Shown: positions 55,401 to 62,769 of the stretch, piece after piece
Layout of the letters: the number at the start of each line of letters is the position of its first letter
How positions within the stretch are numbered: position 1 is the first letter of the stretch
Assembly: GCA_037893225.1 (NCBI GenBank)
Contig: JAZGUH010000156.1
Span: 730,531 to 794,530, forward strand
Source of the DNA: Hippasteria phrygiana
Lineage: Eukaryota > Echinodermata > Asteroidea > Valvatida > Goniasteridae
Direction of reading: 5' to 3'
Length of the DNA stretch: 64,000 nt
Translations under genes and position numbers: made by a program
The notes under the pieces: generated by a model
What the model saw: the letters and a program-made list of their open reading frames with translations, nothing else
Databases searched by the model: none
Told to the model about the DNA's origin: nothing

Positions 55401-55530
55401 CGGGCTCCCCGTCGTATTTCGACGGCCCGTTGTGCTTCCCGTTCTCACCGGAGGGTTCGTCCAGCGGTATTATCTGTAGTGTATGGTCGTCGAAAAGGAT
55501 CCCTGGTTGTTCGTTCACCTTACCTTCCAT
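43259..55530 (-). CDS. Membrane-anchored periplasmic-binding-protein-like (SBP family 3) gene, seven exons seen
   Basis: Seven minus-strand exons join in compatible phases (1,2,1,1,0,0,1) at GT...AG sites to give at least 370 residues. Residues 1-72 are hydrophilic. One transmembrane helix spans about 73-96, then N105-V-S is a possible glycosylation site. From about 128 to 370 the protein reads as a solute-binding fold of the bacterial amino-acid SBP / glutamate-receptor ligand-core type: start strand NRVWLFAIG, the G-x-x-V-D-I signature (GYNVDIINAVC), GLQGGWYDAC, TYAR with R214 where the carboxylate-binding Arg normally sits, NLRGLVIGFL, QDLLTAVNNDEVDAVF, and a final helix WWNPAFKTLL...YLQICQGL. 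No channel insert is seen between lobes, so it is not a glutamate receptor. It is predicted to be a type II protein with the binding domain outside the cell. The terminal exon is not identified; if the last donor is not used, the frame reads through to a stop at 43176. Confidence 0.8.
43493..43640. mobile_element. Palindromic MITE with ATGACGTCA termini, copy 2, plus dispersed GCGCCACC motif
   Basis: GAGTACCGAAGTGATGACGT and its inverted partner at about 43586-43606 bracket the family interior AATGCAATGTTTGGAACCAG. It abuts the acceptor side of exon 7 in intron 6. The CAGTGCGCCACCAAGCG motif follows at about 43626. Confidence 0.6.
44154..44225 (-). repeat. tRNA-like sequence at the left end of the foldback
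   Basis: Seventy-two nt with a perfect 7 bp acceptor stem (GGCAAGA / TCTTGCC), A box TACCTCAGTTGGTAGA and B box GGTTCGAATCCCG. The anticodon region (CCGG, nine bases, CCGG) has no proper 7 nt loop with T33, so it is a tRNA-derived end and not a working tRNA gene. Confidence 0.6.
44885..44956 (+). repeat. tRNA-like sequence at the right end of the foldback
   Basis: This is the mirror copy on the plus strand, with TAGCTCAGTTGGTAGAGCG and GGTTCGAATTCCG. Two acceptor-stem mismatches show more decay than the left copy. Confidence 0.6.
45219..45296 (-). CDS. SBP-like gene exon 6: lobe 2
   Basis: This 78 nt, phase 0 exon, between CATTTTAG and GTAGGT, codes GGNLSITQIQYYDSQQDLLT and AVNNDE. The Y-D-S-Q-Q-D-L-L pattern is the usual helix entry of lobe 2 (y-d-s-x-x-e-a-l), and N-N-D-E leads into VDAVF of exon 7. 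N276-L-S is a second possible glycosylation site. Confidence 0.8.
45297..45974. other. Intron 5, distal part: no feature recognised
   Basis: No exon-like or repeat structure that I can support is present. Confidence 0.4.
45976..46062 (-). pseudogene. Decayed partial duplicate of exon 5
   Basis: About 85 bp matches the last part of exon 5 and its donor region (compare ATTTCTGGATACCGCCTGAA with ATTTGTGGATATCGCCTGAG). In the exon frame, a CAG codon has become TAG, and the donor is changed from GTAAGA to GTAAAA. It lies about 100 bp beyond the real exon in intron 5. Confidence 0.7.
46165..46364 (-). CDS. SBP-like gene exon 5: ligand Arg and hinge
   Basis: This 200 nt exon codes residues 207-273. 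The acceptor is CCGCGCAG and the donor ACG|GTAAGA. It begins AWSVTYARVRTFKFTADM, which aligns with the S-x-T-x-x-R-x-x-x-x-x-F-T segment carrying the ligand-binding Arg. It then reaches the second lobe at NWRNLRGLVIGFLQS. Confidence 0.85.
46365..47269. other. Intron 4, part: G tract and a 200 bp dispersed repeat
   Basis: A G tract spans about 46560-46586. The stretch 46680-46885 (GTTGTTCTTGTTTGCTCAAG, CGCTGGTAACCACGCAAAAT) recurs in the same orientation at 51430-51650. A partly inverted relative (GAACAGACCGCCCGAACTC) lies near 47160-47178, suggesting a decayed TIR element. Confidence 0.55.
47270..47354. repeat. 85 nt pure C/G tract
   Basis: C runs are broken at near-regular spacing by GG pairs, with a single A near 47324. 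The opposite strand is G-rich and could form quadruplexes. It lies in intron 4. Confidence 0.85.
47717..47845 (-). CDS. SBP-like gene exon 4: lobe 1 core
   Basis: This 129 nt exon codes VCRIASKNCELVWDAYEHCW and continues to GLQGGWYDACT, ending at ACAG|GTACGC. The acceptor is GATTAG|TTTGC; the nearby TTTGCAG would break the frame. Cys165, 172, 182 and 205 could form disulfides, in keeping with an extracellular domain. Confidence 0.8.
47925..48269. mobile_element. Dispersed GCGCCACC motif and a foldback element in intron 3
   Basis: AGTGCGCCACCAAGAG occurs at about 47927. At 48039-48269 inverted arms share GCGGCCATCTTGCTATATTC and ACAATGGCCGTTTTC. The inner part has a doubled GGGCTGAAGTTGGAGACAG. 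No coding capacity is seen. Confidence 0.6.
48736..49209. mobile_element. TTAA-type MITE, copy 2 (intron 3)
   Basis: It starts TTAAAGGCCGTGTACATGAT and ends ATTACCTTTAA. It keeps the internal GTCAAGGCGCGCGTGGCTA palindrome and the CAGCACACCTGGTGCCATCA tail. Confidence 0.7.
49520..50018. mobile_element. TTAA-type MITE, copy 3, best preserved, inverted relative to copy 2
   Basis: TTAAAGGTAGTGTACACGAT at the left and ATCATGTACACTACCTTTAA at the right are complementary over 19 of 20 bases, flanked by TTAA. The element is 499 bp with the GC-rich internal palindrome. It lies only 310 bp from copy 2, head-on, about 150 bp from exon 3. Confidence 0.8.
50165..50217 (-). CDS. SBP-like gene exon 3: GxxVDI signature
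   Basis: This 53 nt exon, between GCATTTTAG and GTGAGT, codes IDTASGEVRGYNVDIINA. The G-Y-N-V-D-I run matches the G-F-D-V-D-L signature that follows strand 2 in family 3 SBPs and glutamate-receptor ligand cores. It was found by phase continuity and conserved spacing, since it is too short to stand out alone. Confidence 0.8.
50218..50790. other. Intron 2, part: dispersed motif and MITE relic
   Basis: ACAGGGCGCCACCAATCG is at about 50407. At 50505-50632 lies a minus-strand relative of the MITE at 27478. No coding feature is seen. Confidence 0.5.
50791..51292. mobile_element. TIR element in intron 2
   Basis: GGAGCAAGTTTGATTAAGGA at the left and its near complement TCCTTGATCGAACTTGCTCC at the right enclose 502 bp rich in short TAGTCGAC-type palindromes. 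There is no coding frame. Confidence 0.6.
51430..51650. repeat. Second copy of the intronic 200 bp repeat
   Basis: It shares GCTCAAGAACAACTC and CGCTGGTAACCACGCAAAAT with 46680-46885 in the same orientation. It ends about 100 bp before exon 2. Confidence 0.65.
51749..51836 (-). CDS. SBP-like gene exon 2: first strand of lobe 1
   Basis: This 88 nt exon, between TTTTGTCTAG and GTAAGT, codes GPDTATGSYSGDNRVWLFAI and continues to GVRLEY. It supplies the short linker and the first beta strand of the fold. Phase 1 in and phase 2 out match its neighbours. Confidence 0.8.
52513..52679. mobile_element. Tigger/pogo-like MITE, copy 2 (intron 1)
   Basis: CAGTCGAATCC and GTTCGACTG, flanked by TA, enclose GATAATAAGAGTACTG and CTGATAATACAAGGTACCTG, as in the copy at 37042. 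Confidence 0.7.
53047..53760. mobile_element. 714 bp TIR element (intron 1)
   Basis: GGGTGCGTTCGAGTAGCTTA at the left and TGAGCTACTCGAACGCACCC at the right are inverted repeats extending about 37 bp (through ACTCGGGT). No clear target duplication or transposase is visible. Confidence 0.7.
53761..54638. other. Intron 1, direct repeat of an unknown sequence
   Basis: CATGTGGCACAACCTGTTA, TCAAGATTTATGT and ACATGTATGTGAACAC occur at about 53899-53980 and again at about 54401-54490, so a segment of roughly 0.5 kb is duplicated in tandem. A related stretch (GTCAAGTGTTTATACAA) recurs near 54938. Confidence 0.55.
54647..54874. mobile_element. hAT-like MITE with perfect 8 bp target duplication (intron 1)
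   Basis: CATTGGCGTAGCCAGG and TTGGCTACGCCACTG are inverted ends. CTATGCAG flanks both sides (54639-54646 and 54875-54882). The interior holds three G tracts. Confidence 0.8.
55182..55530 (-). CDS. SBP-like gene exon 1: cytoplasmic tail and transmembrane anchor
   Basis: This exon codes residues 1-116 plus one base. The ATG sits in a strong context (AACCATGG). The first 72 residues are polar with no signal peptide. LLLVMTVVAVLVAFIALLIG begins the membrane helix, followed by SRRG and a Ser/Thr-rich stalk with NVSS. The donor is TCAG|GTAGGT. The topology call (N-terminus inside) rests on the missing signal peptide and downstream glycosylation site. Confidence 0.85.
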
Positions 55531-55929
55531 GGTTGAAAACTTGGTTTTTGTGCGCTTTTATGGTGGACAGTTTTGGGAAGGCTTAAAATTTGAAGACTAT
55601 TCGCACTATTCCCAGGTACTACAGGATTGTATAAGCTACACTACACAGCATTCATTATTTCCACGTCCGTGTACGTGTACACTTCATACCATAGAGTTCC
55701 TTGCTCTGTGTTCATACAGAACAGAACCGCAACAAACAATATGTACGGTCACTGAAGTTGGCCTTTCTCGACAAAAGGTGTCGCTATTGTTGAGTGATTC
55801 CCTTTATATCACAACACACGCATTCTTGGCAGACTGCTTACAATCAGTCTGAAAAAGTGCATGGCCTTACAATGTGCAAGAACTGACTTTGGGGTCGCAT
55901 TTTATTCAAATTGCGTGGGGTGGTGTAAA

Positions 55930-55958
55930 TTCAATATTGGGTTTTGCCCTTCACCGAC
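55930..55958. repeat. Solo arm of the foldback element of 24323
   Basis: TTCAATATTGGGTTTTGCCC followed by TTCACCGAC matches one arm end of that element. It sits 11 bp before the mariner at 55970, so the mariner may have landed in a foldback copy. Confidence 0.6.
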
Positions 55959-55969
55959 ATATTTTTGTA

Positions 55970-56766
55970 AAAGGTGCGATCAGAAAGTCCTGGGACTGCG
56001 CCTATAACAAGCAAAAACCGTACGTGATTTAAATCTGGCCGCCATCCCCTTCAAAGCAGTCCCCTTGTGCAGCGATACACCGCTCCCAGCGCTCTTGCCA
56101 CGCTTGGAACGCTCCCTGGAAATCCCGTCCCGTAAGCGCGTCAAGCACCACTGCTGCGATTCTCGCTGGATCTCCTCCACAAGTGTCAAAACGGCGACCC
56201 TTCAGCTTGAACTTCATTTGGTGGAACAGAAAGAAGTCGCAAGGAGCCAAATCCGGTGAGTAGGCAGGTGGGGAGCGACGATTGTGTTGTTGCGGGCGAG
56301 AGACTCGTGCGTTTTCATCAACGCGCTGTGAGCGGGCGCGTTGTCATGTTGGAGCACCCAATTGCCAGCGCGCCACAGTTCAGGCCGTTTGCGCCGAATT
56401 TTCTTCCCCAGACTCCTCAGAACGGTGCAGTAGCACTCAGCGTTGACAGTCTAACTATGGGGGAGGAATTCACGGTGCACAACCCCGCGAATATCACATA
56501 AAACGATGAGCATGCTCTTGGTTGGGCTCCTGACCCGACGCGCCTTCTTCGGTCTTGGAGACTGCGGGCTCTTCCATATTAAAATGCGCACGTATATGTG
56601 GTCACAAAAATGTGTGTAACACAGGTGCTAATGCTGATCAAGCGATGTAACTTGGAATACTTACAAACGAAAGTTATTGCTTACACCTGTGCTATATGCA
56701 CATTGCTGTGCTGCGCTCCGTTCGTTCGCAACAGGAACAGTCTCGGAACTTTTTGATCGCACCTTG
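55970..56766 (-). pseudogene. Decayed mariner transposase, copy 2
   Basis: The terminal repeats AAAGGTGCGATCAGAAAGTC and ACTTTTTGATCGCACCTTG are inverted and flanked by TA. The minus strand encodes MAPCDFFLFHQMKFKLKGRR, the region of the third catalytic Asp, and little else of the enzyme. At about 800 bp it is internally deleted. It shares long stretches with copy 1 at 39571 but keeps both ends. Confidence 0.8.
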
Positions 56767-56768
56767 TA

Positions 56769-57279
56769 CATACACCGCAGTCCCACAAACAAATCTGCAC
56801 TCCATCCCGAAGCTGTGAACCCATTCCAAATGATTTTTTTATGCGCGTGGAAGGACTTTTGACACGATTTTATTGACATGTATAGGGAATTTACAATTAC
56901 AAAACAGGAAGAACCGAAGAAGGAATTTCCAAGTGTTGTCGCTAACCGAAGCTTTATACCCCATAGACCTTATGCACAGCGGCCATCTTTAAGGTGTTAT
57001 TTTTATCATTCAAATTATGTAACAATGCTAGCACAGAGGCTTACCCTCATACCTACCCAAAAGTAACATAGACATTAGATTAACCTTGAGGAGGGGAGCT
57101 ACTCATCAGAGCTGTTTTGTTAATGGTTCGCACAAGGCTAAAATGACACTCAAGGTGTGGGCTGCAAAAGACGAGAAAAGACTTAGGAATAGAAGGTATA
57201 TATTCACATTTGTTTGAATTGTAAAGGATTGTAGACGGAAGGGAAGCAGGTTACAGTTCCAAAGAAAGGCAGTACGAGT
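56769..57279. other. Intergenic stretch without a feature
   Basis: No gene, RNA or repeat is recognised. Confidence 0.4.
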
Positions 57280-57491
57280 CAGGGCTGTAGTTGAGTCCAT
57301 CACAAGTCCCTGCAAGTCCCTGCAAGTCCATCACAAATTCTTTAGTCCTAATTCCAACCACAAGCTATTAAAATAAGCTTTGACAAAGGCATTCCTTTGT
57401 CATTGTTCATCCTGTTACTTGTGACCGGCTTCATGAAAGGACTTGTGACTGGACTTGCGAAAGGACTTGCAGAGACTCGACTGCAGCCCTG
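57280..57491. mobile_element. hAT-type MITE, copy 3
   Basis: CAGGGCTGTAGTTGAGTC and GACTCGACTGCAGCCCTG are inverted ends. GTACGAGT and GTACGAGG flank it as an 8 bp duplication with one change. It lies in the opposite orientation to copy 1 and shares its GACAAAGGCATTCCTTTGTC core. Confidence 0.75.
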
Positions 57492-57591
57492 GTACGAGGG
57501 AAACAAATTGAAGAGTATCTCACAGTACTACGTGTATAGCCTTTGGAACAACATCGAAAGAATGGGACGAGACCGCTTAGCCAGTATACAT

Positions 57592-57760
57592 GAGTTTGTA
57601 TATGCCGGCAATCGTGGACCTAGGACAAAAAAATTCGAGCGTAGACAAAGGGGTCCACGTTTCACCTAACGTCCACGATTGAAAATCGTGTACAAAACCA
57701 ATGGGAGGCCTTCCGAAAAAGTTAGAGTATAAACAAAAGAGGGACTAGACTTCTATGTCT
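57592..57760. repeat. Dispersed GTCCACGATTG repeat, copy 1
   Basis: TGAGTTTGTATATGCCGGCA, ATCGTGGACCTAGGACAAA and CGTCCACGATTGAAAATCGT recur at 62580-62760. Shorter relatives lie at 62085-62420. Confidence 0.7.
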
Positions 57761-57929
57761 GTTACAAGAACAGAACATAGGGCTTTTCCTTTTTCTTATT
57801 ACATCACTTGGAATTTTGCATACGTTGTTCACATTTATATTTCAGTATATGTGACCAAACAAACGTTTTAAAAAAGAATTTCGACATTTGCATGTTCCGT
57901 TGAAGAGATATTGCTTCAAAGTTGGAAAA

Positions 57930-59330
57930 TTTAAACAAAGCTATAAAATGGTATAATCATGTCATAGTGACGTCACATCAATTTTTATCTGTAATTCTAG
58001 TTGGCCTACCAGCATACCAAGAATGGATGCAACCTTAAGTACAGTTCTCTAGATATAGGACCTTAACATATGCACCTTTAAGATAATGTCATGTTACCCA
58101 TGATGACGTCATCACGACGGCACTTGTCAAAGCAAATATTTGCAACGTGGTCTTGGCCTATGTCAAGATTGAAGTCAATCTGATCAACGACAGTATAACA
58201 TTTAAAAAGCACAATGAAATATTAAACATAAACAAATGCATAGAAAAAACCCAATGCTCTCGGATTTTACATGCTAGTGGCATTGTCTACCTACCCACCA
58301 ATTTTTAGGACGATCAGACATACCCTTATATGTGTTTCAAAAAAAATAATTTTTTGATGACGTCATAATGACGTCACACATTTTTTACATTTATGTAAAA
58401 GAATATAGGAGCTAACAAATCTATTACAAAAAGAATTTTGAATTTAGCATGTTCTCTTGATTAGATATGGCTTGAAGAAACTTTATGATTCAAAAACTTA
58501 AACATTACTATAAAATCGTATGATGACGTCATCATGACGTCACCTCAATTTTAATCTATAACACGTACTTGTCTACCACCATAGCAAGTTTGAATGCAAT
58601 CGGACCTACGGTTCTCTAGATATGGGCCCTTGAAAAATGCACCTTTAAGATGACGTAACGTGACACGCGATGACGTCATGATGACGTCACGTTTCGGCAT
58701 ACAATTTCAGCTTAGGGTCTTTGTTTGTGTAAAGTCTAATTAAGATCTGAGGTTGTTTAGTGACCAAAGTGCCACTTACAAAATTCGTGTACAAAGTCTA
58801 TGGGATTTAGGATAGAACAAAACAATTCATAGAAAATCAGCCGATGACGTCATCATGACGTCACCTCGGATTTTACATGCTAGTGGCATTATCTACCTAC
58901 CCAGTAATTTTTATGACGATCGGAGGTACCCTTATATGTGTTTCAAAAAAGCATATTTTTGATGACGTCATGATGACGTCACACATTTTTCACATTTATG
59001 TGAAAGAATATAGGAGCTAACAAATCTATTACAAAAAGAATTTTGAATTTAGCATGTTCTCCTAATAAGATATGGCTTTAAGAAACTTTAAGATTCAAAA
59101 ACTTAAACATTACTATAAAATCGTATGATGACGTCATCATGACGTCACCTGAATTTTCATCTATAACACGTACTTGTCTACCACCATAGCATATTTGAAT
59201 GCAATCGGACCTACAGTTCTCTAGATATGGGCCCTTGAAAAATGCACCTTTAAGATGACGTCACGTGACACGTGATGACGTCATCATGACGTCACTCTTC
59301 GGCATATAATTTCAGTTGAGGGTCAATGTC
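57930..59330. repeat. Block of roughly 600 bp repeats dense in paired TGACGTCA sites
   Basis: The stretch 58356-58740 is repeated at about 58957-59330 (ACATTTATGTAAAAGAATATA / ACATTTATGTGAAAGAATATA, GAATTTAGCATGTTCTC, GGGCCCTTGAAAAATGCACC). A more diverged third copy covers 57830-58240. TGACGTCA occurs about 17 times, mostly as doublets TGACGTCATNATGACGTCA with an 11 bp repeat distance. That octamer is the consensus CRE bound by CREB/ATF proteins. No gene is visible inside. Confidence 0.75.
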
Positions 59331-59539
59331 TATGGTAAATATGATTAAGATCTGAGGTTGTTTGATGACCGAAGTGCCCGCGACAACATTTGTGTACAAA
59401 GTCTATGAGATTTGGGATAGAACTAAAATAGGAAAAAAAAAAAAAATAAAAATAAAAAATCAGAACAAAAACAAAGCCTTTTCCGAAAAATTTCGGAAAA
59501 GCCAACAATGGGAGGTCCACGATTGCATCCGTTTACATG

Positions 59540-60317
59540 ACTGTGTGTACTATAGAGTGCCTGAAAGCTTGGATAGGGGGAACTAATGTATGCTATTCAT
59601 ACAATATTCGCCTGTAATCCACCCGACTATTATATTTTCGATCAAAGCCACCTTCGAGGTTCGAAATGTCATGCAAATCAAACAGTAATATGATTAATAT
59701 CAAATGTCCTTGATTCGATTTGAACTATTTAGCTGCATAACCAAAACCCTGAATAACACAGTGACGTGGACGTATTTGTCTAATGAGATTATTGGGCGTT
59801 TGAGGTCGATTTTCTCCACTGAGTGGAGTCCCAGGTGCGAAATTTGATCACGTTTACTGGTAATAATTTTTGTATAACTTCCATGTATTGGCTGTGTGGC
59901 TATCGCACATTTCAGGTGGATTTGCTTCAGGGTAATCTGTGTATTACCGCAGGAATGTTTTTTTCTTTCTCGGTTAGTATTTGATCGCTTAGATGCGGAA
60001 GGTGAATTGGTCGCACCAACGATGGAAGTTACCCCGACTGGGTCTATAGGTCTGAAAATTGGGATAATTTCTTTGGTTTCTAATGAAGATCCGTTTTTTT
60101 TTTTTTAGATCTGGGTTCAGGAAAACCGTACGGGTGGTGGGGCTGGTAACCCGAAATGTGGCCAACCACCTCTGTTGTAGCCCTTTACCTAGAGTGGCTT
60201 TTAGCCTTGTTTTGGGGCGATTTTCTTTGTTTAGACTCCGTTTTGCTATTAATTGTACTGCCTTATCTTTTGAAAAGTCATTTTGCCAACTACGGTTGGA
60301 AAATCATTAGCTTCTGT
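59540..60317. other. Intergenic stretch without a gene
   Basis: Nothing coding or clearly repeated is seen. Confidence 0.4.
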
Positions 60318-60479
60318 CATGAATCCAGAAAAATCTAAAGTTGAGGGCGCGCTTATAGCGGAAAAATGGCAGATTGACAACAATAGAGATCAGCAGCTCG
60401 CTTCATTGTGCCAATCCACCATTTTGACATTTTTTTTCGCGAAGCACGCCCTCAACTTTCGATTTTCTGGATGCATAAT
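60318..60479. mobile_element. Short TIR element
   Basis: Inverted ends of about 36 nt share ATCCAGAAAA and AAGTTGAGGGCG with their complements at 60443-60477. The 162 bp element has no coding frame. Confidence 0.65.
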
Positions 60480-60887
60480 AATGACGTGAGGTTAATACTG
60501 ACAATGTGACATGGTGAATATCCCTGGGAATTAACACTGGGAAATAGGCATGCGTAGTTTCCAATGTTTTAACGAACAAAAGGAAGGTCTATACCCCAAA
60601 CTTAAAATGAACCGTGCATTATGACATTAATGATTAAAATACATACAGGAACACCTTGTTTCATGTAACTATAAATTACCACCTCCTCGTAGCAATTCCA
60701 GGGAGTAATTTCAACACATTGGTTTTTTGATTCTGATGAAAATTTGCATATTCATGTGACAAAACATGGCGTCATCACAGGTACAATAGCCGCGTCCCCA
60801 CAGCTTTGTGTACAAATACATGTACATCCAATTTCACTACATTTTCGTCTGGATACCCAATCATTGCAAGTTTTCTAAAAACTGATC

Positions 60888-61110
60888 AGGATAAGGTTGG
60901 CGTAGCGGTACTTTTCAAGCTTTCAATCGCTGTGACCCGGGTTCGAATCCCAGCAGGGCCGTCGTGTGGATCAGGTGTCGGTCCCTGCTTGATTCCGTGT
61001 GTTTTTCCCCCAGAACCGCTTCTGGGATTTTCCGCCACTTCTAAAACTCAAGATTTCTTCGTCTTCCTCCCACATAATGTCTTCAGACTTTCGAGTTACA
61101 GTCCGATTAT
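60888..61110 (+). repeat. tRNA-derived SINE
   Basis: An A-box-like TTGGCGTAGCGGTA at about 60898 and a B-box GGGTTCGAATCCC at about 60941 have Pol III promoter spacing. A tail follows with TTTTTCCCCCAGAACCGCTT and CGTCTTCCTCCCACA, resembling the conserved central domains of animal SINEs by eye only. Confidence 0.6.
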
Positions 61111-61506
61111 GCACTTTTGAGGTTTGATAATCCTTGGTTTGATAACCAGAATGTTAAGGAGAATGGACTTGCACGAATCTACTGTTCCGAGTCTATTCTC
61201 TGACTAAAACTATTTTCCAAACAACAAAGGATTATTCAAATGAGTCTCACCCCACCATGTTTTTGAATAAGTGTAGATTCGTTTTGGTTCCTATAATTGT
61301 TTCATTTTTGATTATCCATTTTGTTATCCATTTTGATGTATTTTGTTCTAACAACGTTTTAAATGGCGATTAGAAAAATTACAGGATGGTACTGATTCGC
61401 ACCATGATCACTTTTCAATTTGTTTTCCTTTACATTTCCGCAGTACGATAATCGTCAATTAAAAAAAAACCTTAGCGAATCTACGGTATCTGTAGATTAG
61501 TTACGA

Positions 61507-61531
61507 ATCTACAGTTTTGCTGTAGATTCGT
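61507..61531. repeat. Perfect short hairpin
   Basis: GAATCTACAG, TTTTG, CTGTAGATTC. Related GTAGATT runs surround it, so it is probably part of a small inverted-repeat element. Confidence 0.5.
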
Positions 61532-62080
61532 CAAAATAATCTACACTTTTCTCAATAGTGTGACATCACAGAAATAGTTTAAAAATAAGAGAGCGCCCAC
61601 TTTTGTTCCAGAATATCGAGTGTTGCTATCGCCTAGTCTCAATGCTTTATGCCTTCCACATGTATGTAAACCTTCTGCGTCTCCCTTGTGAGTGTAGGAC
61701 GCCAGCGGCAGCTTTTCTAATCAATAGCGAATCTCCTTTCATGAGTCCAATCATAGACGAAAACCGCCCAAGCTTCGCTTTTTGACACCCACCTGTTCAT
61801 ATTTTCTCGGGAAAAAACATGTGCGCAATTTCGTTCAACATCAGGTCGAAAAACACAGTCATTTAAAAAAAAAGTGTTTAGAGTCCCCGCCTGCTTCCTT
61901 TTTTCAGACCGCATTTAGGTCTTTTCGACATTGTTGGCATTTCCCCCAATTTGCTTGTTTCAATTTGGTGGAATTCAATGTTGCGGAAACCATTTTGAAA
62001 ATAAGTGCTTCCCGCTTGAAAAATACTTATCAGAATCTTAAATAACAAATGAAAGTTGTCTGTTCTTGTATACGTGTTCT
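61532..62080. other. Intergenic stretch without a gene
   Basis: No feature is recognised. Confidence 0.4.
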
Positions 62081-62084
62081 AATC

Positions 62085-62760
62085 GTGGATCTTTAACAAT
62101 AGAGTGCAATAGAGTCCACGGTTGAGTTAAGGTCCACGGTTGGAAAGTGTATAAAAACCAATGAGAGCCCTTCCCAAAAAGTTAAAGTATAAACAATAGG
62201 AGGACAATAGGAGGTCCACGATTGAAGGCATTTAAGCACACACGTGTGTGTATGTGGGTTTGTATTCATTAGGGGACCTTTAACAATAGATGACAATAGG
62301 GTCACCGGTTGGGAAAGGTCCCCGGTTAGAAATCGTGTACAAAACTAATGACGGTCCTTACCAAATTTTTTAAGTATGAACAATAGGAAGACAATAGGAG
62401 GTCCCCGATTAAAGGTGTGTGTACACTTTCATTGCGACTGAGGACTTGCGAGAAGTCCTCGGTAGAATTTATGTACAGACATGATGGGGCATGTCAAGAA
62501 ATAGTACAAACAAAGGGAACAATGGAAGAGAACACCCCGAGTCTTCATATATAAGTATAGTAAAACGCTCATGATGTGGGTGAGTTTGTATATGCCGGCA
62601 ATCGTGGACCTAGGACAAAAGAATTCGGGCGTAGACAAAGGGTCCACGTTTGACCAAACGTCCACGATTAAAAATCGTGTGCAAAACCAATGGGAGGTCT
62701 TCCAAAAAGTTAGAGTATAAACAAAAGAGGAACAATGGGAGGTCCAAGATTGCACCCGTT
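62085..62760. repeat. Dispersed GTCCACGATTG repeat, further copies in tandem
   Basis: Three degenerate copies lie in a row (about 62085-62230, 62275-62420 and 62580-62760), each with AAAACCAATG or AAAACTAATG, AAAAAGTT-like and GTATAAACAATAGGAGGAC-like segments. Confidence 0.6.
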
Positions 62761-62769
62761 TACATGACT

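Noticed and set aside
55552..55560. CATAAAAGC on the minus strand as a TATA box for the SBP-like gene.
   Set aside because: A start 30 nt downstream would fall on the initiator ATG and leave no 5' UTR.
55169..55852. Plus-strand frames opposite and beyond exon 1 of the SBP-like gene.
   Set aside because: The first is antisense to the exon. The second runs through promoter-side DNA with no motif, signal or splice support.
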